Assembly: GCA_945883625.1 (NCBI GenBank)
Contig: CAMCXW010000001.1
Coordinates: 1 to 64,000 of the forward strand
DNA length: 64,000 nucleotides
From: Spirosoma fluviale
GTDB taxonomy: Bacteria; Bacteroidota; Bacteroidia; Cytophagales; Spirosomataceae
Reading direction: 5' to 3'
Part shown: piece by piece, positions 1 through 8,353 of the stretch
Layout of the letters: each line of letters starts with the position of its first letter
Position numbering within the stretch: position 1 is the first letter of the stretch
Notes under the pieces: model-generated
Database searches by the model: none
What the model saw: only the letters and a program-made list of their open reading frames with translations
Told to the model about the DNA's origin: nothing
Program-made: the position numbers and the translations under genes

Positions 1-28
1 ACTCTTAATTCTTCACTCTTATTTCTCA
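1..28. repeat. 14-bp tandem repeat, two units, cut by window edge
   Basis: Two adjacent 14-mers, ACTCTTAATTCTTC and ACTCTTATTTCTCA, match at 11 of 14 positions. They end 11 bp before the -7 element of wecB. More units may lie to the left of the window. The sequence is low-complexity pyrimidine-rich, so chance is possible. It is listed because two other short-period repeats in this window also lie next to promoters or in intergenic gaps. Confidence 0.4.
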
Positions 29-39
29 ACTCATTTCCT

Positions 40-47
40 TATCTTTG
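40..47 (+). promoter_or_regulatory. -7 element of the wecB promoter
   Basis: TATCTTTG fits the Bacteroidota -7 consensus TAnnTTTG and is followed by TCCCCATCATT, a start-region sequence seen almost unchanged at 20867. No clear TTG -33 box is visible. The start codon of wecB follows 29 bases later. Confidence 0.55.
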
Positions 48-76
48 TCCCCATCATTTCCTACAAAGATTTCTAA

Positions 77-1192
77 ATGAAAGTAATTCAGGTAGTCGGC
101 GCACGGCCAAATTTCATGAAAGTCGCACCGCTGCATCGCGCGATTCAAAATCTTGCCAACTGGACTTCCAAAATAGTACATACCGGGCAGCACTTTGACG
201 CTAAAATGAGTGATGTTTTCTTCACGCAACTTGAATTACCCAAACCCGATTTCTTCCTAGGTATCGGCGGAGGTACCCATTCCGAAGTAACAGCCAAAAT
301 CATGTTGGCCTTCGAACCTATTTTATTAGCGGAAAAACCAGATCTTGTCATCGTCGTTGGTGATGTCACCTCCACCCTCGCTTGTACCCTCGTCGCCATC
401 AAAATGGGCATTCCATTAGCGCACGTGGAAGCTGGACTCCGTTCGGGAGACCGGTCCATGCCTGAGGAAATTAATCGGATTTTGACTGATTCTGTGGCCA
501 ATTACCTATTTGTTACCGAACAAAGTGGCATCGACCATTTGAAAAATGAAGGGGTACCCGACGAAAAAGTATTCTTTTCGGGTAACGTGATGATCGATTC
601 ACTTGTGCGCTACCAAGAAAAAGCAAAAACCAGCCCAATTTTAGAAGACCTTGGTCTAACGTCTAACGTCCAGCGTCCAACGTCTTATATAGTCATGACT
701 ATGCACCGCCCGGCCAACGTCGACACGGAGCAAGGACTGAAATCCATTTTACGCCTCATTGAATTAAGTACCTCGCAAACCAAAGTCGTTTTTCCCATCC
801 ACCCACGTACGCGTGCCCACATGGATAAATATGGTTTAAGTGAACAACTGAATAATAACCCGAATTTAATTTTAACCGAGCCTTTAGGCTATTTGGAATT
901 CATCCAATTGATGAGCCATGCGCAAGCGATCTTAACCGATTCCGGTGGTATTCAAGAAGAAACCACCTACCTCGGGGTACCTTGTTTGACATTCCGTGAT
1001 TCCACCGAAAGACCTATAACCGTGACGATGGGAACGAATCAGTTGTTGGCCGACTTAGATCCAAATAAAACATATCAAGCCCTACTAAGCATCTTGCAAG
1101 GACATTGCAAACAAGGTCAAATACCCCCACTTTGGGATGGAAAAGCCGCGGAACGTATCGCACAAACATTAGACGAAATCTATAAAGCCTAA
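77..1192 (+). CDS. wecB: UDP-N-acetylglucosamine 2-epimerase (non-hydrolysing)
   Basis: Cytoplasmic enzyme that converts UDP-GlcNAc to UDP-ManNAc for surface polysaccharide synthesis. At 371 residues it is the usual family length. Family motifs are in order: GARPNFMK (8-15), HTGQH (35-39), HVEAGLRS (116-123), MHRPANV (209-215) and DSGGIQEE near 291. The ATG at 77 is the only sensible start. Its stop codon overlaps the start of the next glycosyltransferase (TAATG), so the three genes form an operon that probably continues a glycan locus to the left. Oddity: codons for residues about 194-204 (LTSNVQRPTS) are made of a 7-bp-period repeat that also fills an intergenic gap at 51.8-51.95 kb; it looks like an in-frame insertion just before the MHRPANV strand. 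Function is probably kept, since all motifs remain. Confidence 0.95.
   Translation: MKVIQVVGARPNFMKVAPLHRAIQNLANWTSKIVHTGQHFDAKMSDVFFTQLELPKPDFFLGIGGGTHSEVTAKIMLAFEPILLAEKPDLVIVVGDVTSTLACTLVAIKMGIPLAHVEAGLRSGDRSMPEEINRILTDSVANYLFVTEQSGIDHLKNEGVPDEKVFFSGNVMIDSLVRYQEKAKTSPILEDLGLTSNVQRPTSYIVMTMHRPANVDTEQGLKSILRLIELSTSQTKVVFPIHPRTRAHMDKYGLSEQLNNNPNLILTEPLGYLEFIQLMSHAQAILTDSGGIQEETTYLGVPCLTFRDSTERPITVTMGTNQLLADLDPNKTYQALLSILQGHCKQGQIPPLWDGKAAERIAQTLDEIYKA
655..689 (+). repeat. GACGYTR 7-bp-period repeat copy inside wecB
   Basis: By eye this 35-mer matches 51920-51954 at 32 of 35 positions on the same strand. It consists of 7-bp units (AACGTCY on this strand; GACGYTR on the other). It keeps the wecB reading frame and encodes a short polar stretch between two conserved regions of the enzyme. 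Confidence 0.8.
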
Positions 1193-2460
1193 TGTCAAAA
1201 GCGCTCAATATCGTCCTCCTTTCCTACCACAACCAAAATGGGGGTGCGGGAATTGCTGCAGGCCGGCTCCAACAAGCGCTTCAAAAAGCAGGACACAACG
1301 TCACTTACTTGGTCCAAGAAAAATCTGGAGATGACGCATCGGAATTAATTCGAACAGGCCTTTGGTGTAAACTTTGGAACTGGATTCGTTTCATCATGGA
1401 ACGCCTTTATTTTCTTCCAAGTGAAAAAAGTAAAGCCATTCGATTTCTATTTAATACAGGATTATTTGGGCAGGATATCAGCCGACACCCCGCCATTAAA
1501 AATGCGGATATTATTCATTTGCATTGGGTCAACTTTGGTTTCTTGTCCATCAATAACATTGCGCAACTACTCAAACTTGGAAAACCCGTTGTTTGGACCT
1601 TACATGATATGTGGGCTTTTACAGGAGGCTGTCACCATAGTGGAGAGTGCGAGAACTTTCAAACCAATTGTGGGTCGTGTAAATTTGTCAATAAACCCGA
1701 GCGCTGGGATATTTCACATCGCATGTGGGCGCGTAAAATCTATGCGTTCGACCACCCCAATTTACACATCATTACCTGCAGCGACTGGCTAAAATCGCGT
1801 GCAGAAAGAAGCACCATTCTTGCCTACCACAAAATTGAATCGGTCCCAAATGCAATCAATACAGAAAACTTTCAACGCATTAGTGATGCCAAAAATATAC
1901 TTCAACTCAACCCCTCAAAACACTACATTCTTTTTGTAGCGATGCGAGTGAATACGCCAACCAAAGGGTTTGGTTACCTAAAAGACGCACTAGAAATTTG
2001 GAAAAACGAAAACCCAGAAGCAGCTAAAAACACCGAATTGTTGCTTGTGGGTAATGTCTTAGACACCTCCGAAATCAAGGCACTTCCCCTACTGGCAACG
2101 AGCTTGGGGCACATCGCTGATCCAACGAAAATGCGTTCGGTTTATTCCGCAGCCGATGTATTTATTACACCGTCTTTGGAAGAAAATTTACCCAACACCA
2201 TCATGGAAGCGATGGCCTGCGGAACACCTTGCGTCGGCTTTCACGTAGGCGGCATCCCCGAAATGATTGACCATAAAATCAACGGCTATGTCGCAGAATA
2301 CTTGTCGGCAAAATCACTCGCCTCCGGAATCCAATGGTCACTGAACCACACACCTAATGAGGCTGCACGTGAAAAAGTAATGCATAGCTATCAGGAAGAT
2401 ATTATTGCTAAAAAGCACAGCGATCTCTACCTCAAATACCTCTCGGATGGCCAAGCTTAG
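1192..2460 (+). CDS. Family 4 (GT-B) glycosyltransferase
   Basis: Predicted cytoplasmic retaining glycosyltransferase of 422 residues, transferring a sugar from a nucleotide donor to a glycan acceptor; the sugar is not readable from sequence. The N-terminus has the glycine-rich acceptor loop NGGAGIAAGRLQQAL. The C-terminal donor lobe ends in the GT4 signature EENLPNTIMEAMACGTP (about 327-343). A Cys/His-rich segment near residues 147-163 (CHHSGEC then CGSC) resembles a structural metal site seen in related Bacteroidota transferases; that role is an inference. The start overlaps the wecB stop and the 3' end overlaps the next transferase by 14 bases, indicating translational coupling. Confidence 0.88.
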   Translation: MSKALNIVLLSYHNQNGGAGIAAGRLQQALQKAGHNVTYLVQEKSGDDASELIRTGLWCKLWNWIRFIMERLYFLPSEKSKAIRFLFNTGLFGQDISRHPAIKNADIIHLHWVNFGFLSINNIAQLLKLGKPVVWTLHDMWAFTGGCHHSGECENFQTNCGSCKFVNKPERWDISHRMWARKIYAFDHPNLHIITCSDWLKSRAERSTILAYHKIESVPNAINTENFQRISDAKNILQLNPSKHYILFVAMRVNTPTKGFGYLKDALEIWKNENPEAAKNTELLLVGNVLDTSEIKALPLLATSLGHIADPTKMRSVYSAADVFITPSLEENLPNTIMEAMACGTPCVGFHVGGIPEMIDHKINGYVAEYLSAKSLASGIQWSLNHTPNEAAREKVMHSYQEDIIAKKHSDLYLKYLSDGQA

Positions 2461-3211
2461 CATAATCACGATTACGTACCAGGCAGAGAAATTTCTGGAA
2501 CGCACCATCCAAAGTATCTTGGAACAGGGGCACCGACCTGAAATTGAATATGTTATTGTGGATGGAGCTTCCACGGATGGAACGCTTGCGCTAATTGATA
2601 CATATCGGAAAGACATAGATCATGTAATCTCAGAAAAGGATCGCGGAATATATGATGCCATGAATAAGGGTCTTCAGGTAGTCAACGGTGAATATGTCCT
2701 TTTTTTGAACGCGGGAGACACTTTTGCAGCTAAAAATACATTAGAGCATTTACTAAAATCGCTGGATTCAAATCCAGATATCCTCGTAGGAGACGCCATG
2801 TTTGTTGACATGCATGGACAGGAAATAGGCCTGCGAAGCGTCGTGACTCCCCACCGTATTCCAGCCAAACTTACTTGGAAATCATTTAAAAAAGGCATGG
2901 TTATTTGCCATCAATCCTTTATTGTCAAACGTGACCTCGCCCCTCGATTTAATCTAGAATACCAATTAAGTTCGGATATCGACTGGGAAATCAAATGCCT
3001 TAAATTGAGCCAAAAAACGATGCAGTTGGCTGAGCCAATTTGTCAATACCTCATGGGAGGTGCCTCTGTACAAAATCTAAAAAAATCTTGGAAGGAACGT
3101 TTTCATGTCATGCAAAGCCATTTTGGTTTACTACAAACGATCCTTGCGCACGTATGGATTATATTTCGCGGAATCCGATTTGCCCTGAAGAAAGGTGGTA
3201 AATATTGGTAA
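2447..3211 (+). CDS. Family 2 (GT-A) glycosyltransferase
   Basis: Inverting GT2 transferase of 254 residues, start taken at ATG 2447 because MAKLSIITITYQ is the normal first beta-strand. An upstream in-frame start at 2405 would add 14 residues lying inside the preceding gene. Seen: VDGASTDGT nucleotide-binding loop and GIYDAMNKG, typical of WcaA-like enzymes that modify surface glycans, then a DxD-like LNAGD. A hydrophobic, basic C-terminus suggests membrane association. It overlaps the upstream GT4 gene by 14 bases, and the next gene begins 4 bases after its stop. Donor and acceptor are unknown. Confidence 0.88.
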   Translation: MAKLSIITITYQAEKFLERTIQSILEQGHRPEIEYVIVDGASTDGTLALIDTYRKDIDHVISEKDRGIYDAMNKGLQVVNGEYVLFLNAGDTFAAKNTLEHLLKSLDSNPDILVGDAMFVDMHGQEIGLRSVVTPHRIPAKLTWKSFKKGMVICHQSFIVKRDLAPRFNLEYQLSSDIDWEIKCLKLSQKTMQLAEPICQYLMGGASVQNLKKSWKERFHVMQSHFGLLQTILAHVWIIFRGIRFALKKGGKYW

Positions 3212-3215
3212 ACAT

Positions 3216-3872
3216 ATGAAATTTCAACTCATTCTATTTTTATTGTTTATTTCTTTGGCGCCTACAAGCGGCCAAAAATTTCGCTTTGCCACCAGCCTTG
3301 GTACAAGTTATATTAACTGGTCTCAGAATCAAGTGAGTTTAACTACGAGTGCTGCTTTACAATTTCAAAAACCGGGTAAACCAACGCAACTATACGGTCA
3401 TTTACAAGTCATCGGAAATATGCAAAGCACACGCATAGGCGACCAAAGCGTGGCCTTTCGAGGGGGAAAGGGAGAAATTGGTGTGAACCAATTTACGAAG
3501 ATTGGCTTATTTGCAACCACAAGTGTTTATAGTTTGAGCATGGCAAAAAAGACGATCACTGCGAACAAAGACTTCCTTTCAGATGAGAAATTTTCACTTC
3601 ATGGATTACGCGCAGGACTTGGTTTTAAATCGAATGGAAAAGTAAAGACGACAGCTCAGGTCAAGGTTTTTAAACCTTTTTTAGCCAAGGTGAGTTTACA
3701 AGGCTGGGAAAACGAACAAAGTACCACACCAGATAATCCAATAGGTTATCAGGCTAGCGTTGAATTCCGACTAACCGACTGGTCTTTCGGAATTAACTAT
3801 GAAAACATTCGGTATGGGGGAACTTATGCCAACTTAAAACTAACAAGCGCCCAAGTAACTTACTTTTTTTAA
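3216..3872 (+). CDS. Predicted outer-membrane beta-barrel protein, unknown function
   Basis: A 218-residue protein not assigned to a named family. It starts with a clear signal peptide (MKFQLILFLLFISLAPTSG, then QKF). The body is alternating polar/hydrophobic strands rich in Gly, Thr, Tyr and Phe, ending in VTYFF, as expected for a small beta-barrel closing on an aromatic residue. I chose ATG 3216 over the in-frame GTG 3195 because it sits directly before the signal peptide and leaves the GT2 gene intact. The TonB-dependent receptor gene starts one base after its stop, so the two are probably co-expressed outer-membrane proteins. Confidence 0.75.
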   Translation: MKFQLILFLLFISLAPTSGQKFRFATSLGTSYINWSQNQVSLTTSAALQFQKPGKPTQLYGHLQVIGNMQSTRIGDQSVAFRGGKGEIGVNQFTKIGLFATTSVYSLSMAKKTITANKDFLSDEKFSLHGLRAGLGFKSNGKVKTTAQVKVFKPFLAKVSLQGWENEQSTTPDNPIGYQASVEFRLTDWSFGINYENIRYGGTYANLKLTSAQVTYFF

Positions 3873-3873
3873 T

Positions 3874-5808
3874 ATGCTTCTTTCTATTTTGATTAGCTTA
3901 ATGAGTTTCAATGCTGACAGTACAATCAAAACGACTGAGCTAAATGAAGTAGTCGTTCGTGTTTTTGAACAAAAAAAATCCTCCTTTTCAAGTCCCGATG
4001 CCATTGCTATTTTGAATGCGCAAGACTTGACTCGTACAAATAATACTAGCTTCGTGACCTCACTAAACATGCAAGCCGGTGTGCGGATGGAAGAACGATC
4101 ACCAGGCTCGTACCGCATGGCAATTCGTGGAAGTGCGCTTCGTGCACCGTTTGGCGTACGCAATGTAAAGGTATATTGGAATCAAATGCCCCTAACGGAT
4201 GCCGGAAACAATACCTATTTGGCATTGATTGACCCAGATTTTTTCAATGAACTAACGATAATCAAAGGGCCAAGTGGCGGATTGTACGGTGCCGGAACAG
4301 GTGGGGTCATGCTATTCAACAGTCCAAGTGCCACGCAGAAAAAAATCATTCATCAGCAGGTTGCCAATAGCCTTGGAGGCTATAAACAAAGCTGGGATTT
4401 ACAGACAAATGGGCATCGCGTATATGCGAGTTATTGGAATCAAGAGGGCTACCGGAAACAATCAGATATCAATAAACAATGGATTTCGTATGAATTTCAC
4501 AAAGAATTAGGTCGAAATACACAACTGGATATAGTCACATACCTTGGCCGCGTTACCTACCAAACACCCGGAGGTCTTACCTTAAAGCAATTCCAAACTG
4601 ACCCCCGACAAGCTAGGCCAGCTGGAGGCCCATTTTTAAGTGCGGCGGACCAACAAGCCACATTCCGATTACAAACTTTTGGCGCAGGAGTTCAACTGAC
4701 TAGTCGGTGGAATGAACATTGGAGTGCGACAAGTAATCGGTCGATGCAACTAAATTTTATCGAAAACCCAACCATCCGTAACTATGAAATTCGGAAGGAG
4801 CTCAATTTTAGTAGTCGCAATGTCATTCACTACAAAAATGATAACCTCAGCCTAGACGGTGGCCTTGAATTCCAAACAGGCGTATTTGATAGCCAAACCT
4901 TTGGAAACAAAAAAGGAACTAAAGACACACTTCAGATCACGCAAAATACCACCTTGCAAAATGCCAGTTTGTTTCTGCAAGGAGAATATAAAATTAATAA
5001 TTCCTGGCATCTGACCCTGGCCGGAAGTTACAATCAATTTTGGACGGAGTTTATCGGCAATGAAGGTATCTTTTCGCCACGCATCGCCCTATTACACAAT
5101 ATAACACCACGGCAAAACCTAGTTGTCAAAGTCGTTCATGGATATTCTCCTCCTAGTCTGGGTGAAATTCGCCCATCTGCGGGCATCATCAATAGATCCC
5201 TTCGCGCAGAAAAAGGCTGGAACAAAGAGGTGAGTTGGCGCGGCAAATCCAAATACCTGCAATGGAACCTGAGCATATACCAATTTGACCTGGATGAAAC
5301 CATTGTGATTCGTCGGGCCGCTGATGGGTCTGAATATTTTGATAATGTGGGTAAAACACGCCAACAAGGAATCGAATTGAGCCATGTGTGGAAAATAGGG
5401 CAGAATCTTGAGCTAACTAATGCGGAAACGATTCAAAACTTTCGCTTTGTCAACTATCAAATTGCGGGTAAAAACTTCTCTGGAAACCGCTTGACGGGAA
5501 CGAGTCCATTCCAACATGCGAGTACGGTGAGTTATGCGATTTCGCAATGGATTCGTTGGCATATTCAATACACCTACACGGATAAAATTTACCTAAATGA
5601 TGCCAATACGGACCAATTACCAGCGGTTCATTTATGGAATTCGAAGGTAGAGTACCAGCGTGGAAAATGGAATGTTTGGCTAAGTGCGGAGAACATAGGC
5701 GATACGATGTACACGTCAGGACCTGATTTAAATGCATTAGGCGGACGTTATTATAATACGTCGGCAGGTCGCAATTTCAGTTTGGGACTTAGGATTACCT
5801 TTAACTAA
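3874..5808 (+). CDS. TonB-dependent outer-membrane receptor
   Basis: A 644-residue receptor of the siderophore/FecA-like type. After a short hydrophobic leader (MLLSILISLMSFNA) there is a TonB-box-like region (TELNEVVV), then a plug domain (about 35-150) with MAIRGSALRAP and the conserved VYWNQMPLTDAG, IIKGPSGGLYG and GGVMLFNSP segments. The rest is a 22-strand-type barrel with SPPSLGEIRPS and a final aromatic strand (FSLGLRITF). It has no carboxypeptidase-like N-domain and no SusD partner, so glycan uptake of the SusCD kind is unlikely. Metal chelate or vitamin uptake is more probable but the ligand is unknown. Its stop overlaps the convergent response-regulator stop (CTAA). Confidence 0.9.
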   Translation: MLLSILISLMSFNADSTIKTTELNEVVVRVFEQKKSSFSSPDAIAILNAQDLTRTNNTSFVTSLNMQAGVRMEERSPGSYRMAIRGSALRAPFGVRNVKVYWNQMPLTDAGNNTYLALIDPDFFNELTIIKGPSGGLYGAGTGGVMLFNSPSATQKKIIHQQVANSLGGYKQSWDLQTNGHRVYASYWNQEGYRKQSDINKQWISYEFHKELGRNTQLDIVTYLGRVTYQTPGGLTLKQFQTDPRQARPAGGPFLSAADQQATFRLQTFGAGVQLTSRWNEHWSATSNRSMQLNFIENPTIRNYEIRKELNFSSRNVIHYKNDNLSLDGGLEFQTGVFDSQTFGNKKGTKDTLQITQNTTLQNASLFLQGEYKINNSWHLTLAGSYNQFWTEFIGNEGIFSPRIALLHNITPRQNLVVKVVHGYSPPSLGEIRPSAGIINRSLRAEKGWNKEVSWRGKSKYLQWNLSIYQFDLDETIVIRRAADGSEYFDNVGKTRQQGIELSHVWKIGQNLELTNAETIQNFRFVNYQIAGKNFSGNRLTGTSPFQHASTVSYAISQWIRWHIQYTYTDKIYLNDANTDQLPAVHLWNSKVEYQRGKWNVWLSAENIGDTMYTSGPDLNALGGRYYNTSAGRNFSLGLRITFN

Positions 5809-6530
5809 GGGCGTGTATGGTTTAATATTTCCATCAGTTCCGCACCATGTGCATCACTGACTGGAATATCGTAGGTCCCTATCTTAATTCGCAATTGCTT
5901 AATGGATTCAATCCTACGCAAGTTGACAATAAATGATTTATGCACCCGCATAAATCCGTGCGGACCCACTTTCGCCTCTAAGCCTTTCATGGTCATTTTG
6001 GTTAAGATGGGTCGCTTCTCTCCTTCGATAAATATCTTCACATAGTCTTTTAAACCTTCGATGTGCGTGATTTGTGGAATCGTGATACGCACCAGAGAAT
6101 ATTCCACATTGGCAAAAAAGAAATCTTCCAATGGTTCAACAGGAATTGTAGCTGGACTCGTATGAGATTGTTGGAACAAATGATACGCCTTATTCGCGGC
6201 TAATGAAAAGCGCTCCAGACTCGTAGGTTTCATTAAATAATCCACTGCGTCCAACTGGTAACTTTCAACTGCGTAATTGTCATAAGCTGTAACAAAGATT
6301 ACCAGAGGTCGTTTGTTGAGTGCTTGCAAAAATTGAGTGCCTAACATACCCGGCATTTGAATATCAAGAAAAATCAAATCTACTTCGTGTGTTTGCAAAA
6401 CCTCCATGGCATCGAAGGCATTTTTACAGGATGCGACTAACTCGAGAAATGGTATTTGGCGCACATTTTCCTCTAATAATTTTCTCCCCATATTTTCGTC
6501 GTCCACAACGATGCACTTCATCTTTTCCAT
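5805..6530 (-). CDS. LytTR-family response regulator
   Basis: Two-component response regulator of 241 residues. Receiver domain at 4-120 with acidic pocket VVDDE, phosphoacceptor D56 in IFLDIQMP, TAYDN (Thr81) and K101 in YLMKP. The C-terminal LytTR DNA-binding domain (about 145-238) includes ISQITHIEGLKDYVKIF-like and FMRVHKSFIVNL elements. It follows the sensor kinase gene by 3 bases, so the two are partners. The stop overlaps that of the convergent receptor gene. LytTR targets are usually imperfect direct repeats; none was identified with confidence. MEKMKC could also start at the second Met (6521). Confidence 0.93.
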   Translation of the reverse strand: MEKMKCIVVDDENMGRKLLEENVRQIPFLELVASCKNAFDAMEVLQTHEVDLIFLDIQMPGMLGTQFLQALNKRPLVIFVTAYDNYAVESYQLDAVDYLMKPTSLERFSLAANKAYHLFQQSHTSPATIPVEPLEDFFFANVEYSLVRITIPQITHIEGLKDYVKIFIEGEKRPILTKMTMKGLEAKVGPHGFMRVHKSFIVNLRRIESIKQLRIKIGTYDIPVSDAHGAELMEILNHTRP

Positions 6531-6533
6531 GAT

Positions 6534-7592
6534 TTACTTTGTTTGATGTAAGCTGATTTCTAAGACTACACGGAAAATTTCGCCTGTATTTGTCACATCA
6601 ATATGATGTTTTCCAGGATACAATAATTCCAAGCGGCGCAAAACATTTTTCATACCTATACCCGAACTAGCTTCTTTTGACTCGTCTTTTAGTTGGCCTA
6701 TTTGATTTTCCACTCGAAAATTTAAATGACCATTGTCAATGCTGAAATTTACATTAATCGTTGGATTTTGAACGAATGAAACACCATGTTTAAACGCATT
6801 TTCCACGAATGGAATAAGGAGCATCGGTTCGATGGTACAAGCCCGCATCGCACCATTAATCTGAAAATCAATCGCTACATCGCCATCGAATCGCATGCGC
6901 TGTAAGTCAATGTAATTGCGTAAATATTCCAACTCGCGTTCTAATGGAACCATACGTTGGTCTGAATCATAGAGCATATAGCGCATTAAGGACGAAAGTC
7001 GAATGGTTACATCCTCCGCTTGCTTATCCGCTTTGGTGCGAATCAAGTACACAATGCTATTCAAAATATTGAAAATAAAGTGTGGGCTAATTTGCGAGCG
7101 TAAAAATGAAAGTTCCGATTTCAATTGTTCACTAAATCGCTCTTCGCGCTTACTTTCAAAGTCAATGAATTCCAACAATAACCCATACGTGGACCCGATT
7201 GCGGAAATCATAATTAAAGGAAACATGCCGCGAAAATCAAAGAATTCCTTATGCACATCAAACGGCATATAGTAAATATGATACAGTGACTGAATGCCAA
7301 AAAACAAGGCAATAAATAAAAACAAGACGCCAAAATAGACAAAAACACCCCATCGCTTAAACACAATAGGGACAAGCAATAAGGTGATAATGTAAAAGAG
7401 CGGAACGATGGTTAATAGCTCCAACCAAATATGTTCAGAAAATTCAGGATCTTTAATCGGACCAGATTCGCTATGATGATCTTGGTGTGCTGGACTTATC
7501 AAAGGCAACCCAATCCACAAACCCCACAGAATGAGATTAAAAAGGACCTTAAACGTCAGCTTAGTTTTCGGAATATTCCAGGCGAGCCACAT
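6534..7592 (-). CDS. LytS-type sensor histidine kinase
   Basis: Integral-membrane kinase of 352 residues. Four hydrophobic segments (about 16-33, 57-78, 83-104, 123-143), separated by a His/Glu-rich periplasmic stretch near residues 35-55 (SPAHQDHHSES), lead into a short coiled coil. The His_kinase domain follows, with phospho-acceptor H171 in ISPHFIFNILNSI, and then an HATPase lid with LLIPFVENAFKHG. This is the small LytS/YehU layout without a cytoplasmic sensor domain. The His-rich loop suggests metal or pH sensing, which is only inference. It heads a two-gene operon with the response regulator. Confidence 0.92.
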   Translation of the reverse strand: MWLAWNIPKTKLTFKVLFNLILWGLWIGLPLISPAHQDHHSESGPIKDPEFSEHIWLELLTIVPLFYIITLLLVPIVFKRWGVFVYFGVLFLFIALFFGIQSLYHIYYMPFDVHKEFFDFRGMFPLIMISAIGSTYGLLLEFIDFESKREERFSEQLKSELSFLRSQISPHFIFNILNSIVYLIRTKADKQAEDVTIRLSSLMRYMLYDSDQRMVPLERELEYLRNYIDLQRMRFDGDVAIDFQINGAMRACTIEPMLLIPFVENAFKHGVSFVQNPTINVNFSIDNGHLNFRVENQIGQLKDESKEASSGIGMKNVLRRLELLYPGKHHIDVTNTGEIFRVVLEISLHQTK

Positions 7593-7610
7593 ACATTAAA
7601 ATTAGTATTA

Positions 7611-7618
7611 CAAAGCTA
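7611..7618 (-). promoter_or_regulatory. -7 element of the histidine kinase operon
   Basis: On the minus strand this reads TAGCTTTG, matching TAnnTTTG, 18 bases before the kinase ATG. No well-spaced TTG was found upstream. Confidence 0.45.
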
Positions 7619-7667
7619 GCCATAAGCTACCAAATTGAAAACTCAAAATACCACACATCAGATTTCG

Positions 7668-7692
7668 TAGACCAAGTCTTATTTTTGGTCTA
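7668..7692. promoter_or_regulatory. Inverted repeat TAGACCAA-N9-TTGGTCTA
   Basis: A perfect 8-bp dyad lies 76 bp upstream of the kinase start, in the 232-bp gap between nuoJ and the kinase gene. It could be an operator for the kinase operon. It could also be a secondary terminator for leftward nuo transcripts, though no T-run follows on the minus strand. Confidence 0.4.
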
Positions 7693-7779
7693 TCATAAGC
7701 AAGAAATATACGAATCGCTACATTGTCAACGTTAGTCAACTAAAACAAGTAAACGGCGATTGATCTACCCTTATAAAAC

Positions 7780-7811
7780 AAAAAAGCGAGCCCTTTCGAG
7801 CTCGCTTTTTC
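7780..7811 (-). terminator. Terminator closing the nuo operon
   Basis: AAAAAGCGAGC and GCTCGCTTTTT form a strong stem with a short loop, starting 13 bases past the nuoJ stop. T-runs flank it on both strands. It implies that the leftward nuo transcript ends at nuoJ. Confidence 0.85.
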
Positions 7812-7824
7812 TATAAAAAATAGC

Positions 7825-8346
7825 TTAAAAGTTACGTTCCCCTGCTTCTCTTTTACCTAAAAGTACAGCACCCACCATCGCTACGAAGAACAAGATTGAT
7901 ACCAATTCAAATGGTAATAAATATTCTGAATACAAGATCTTACCCAAGTTTTCCACCATACCTGTCTGCGATGAAAACCCTACTGCTTCGGCGGTGGGAG
8001 ATGGCATGTTATTCTTATGAAATGCGGCGATAAATATCACCAAAAGCACGCCTGATACAATAACACCAGCTAATTTAGTCAAGGGTGATTTCGAATCAGG
8101 TTTGTTCTTACGCAAATCCAACATCATGATGACAAACAGAAATAAAACCATGATGGCTCCTGCATAAACAATGATATTCACCGCCATCAAAAACTGAGCG
8201 TTTAATAACACGTAGTGCCCTGAAATGCAGAAAAAAGTAAAGACCAAATACAAGACCGAGTGAATCGGGTTTTTGGCTAACACAACCATCAGGGCGCTTA
8301 GCAGCGTCAAACCTGATAAAAAGTACCAAATATATGAAATATCCAT
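7825..8346 (-). CDS. nuoJ: NADH-quinone oxidoreductase subunit J
   Basis: Membrane subunit of complex I (173 residues) with about five transmembrane helices. The third helix has the conserved YAGAIMVLFLFVIMMLD pattern with its pi-bulge region. I used the ATG at 8346 (MDISYIWYF) because upstream in-frame starts would run into nuoI. It is the last gene of this operon; the terminator follows 13 bases later. Its usual neighbours nuoK, L, M and N are absent from the window although complex I needs them. Confidence 0.95.
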   Translation of the reverse strand: MDISYIWYFLSGLTLLSALMVVLAKNPIHSVLYLVFTFFCISGHYVLLNAQFLMAVNIIVYAGAIMVLFLFVIMMLDLRKNKPDSKSPLTKLAGVIVSGVLLVIFIAAFHKNNMPSPTAEAVGFSSQTGMVENLGKILYSEYLLPFELVSILFFVAMVGAVLLGKREAGERNF

Positions 8347-8353
8347 AGGGTTA

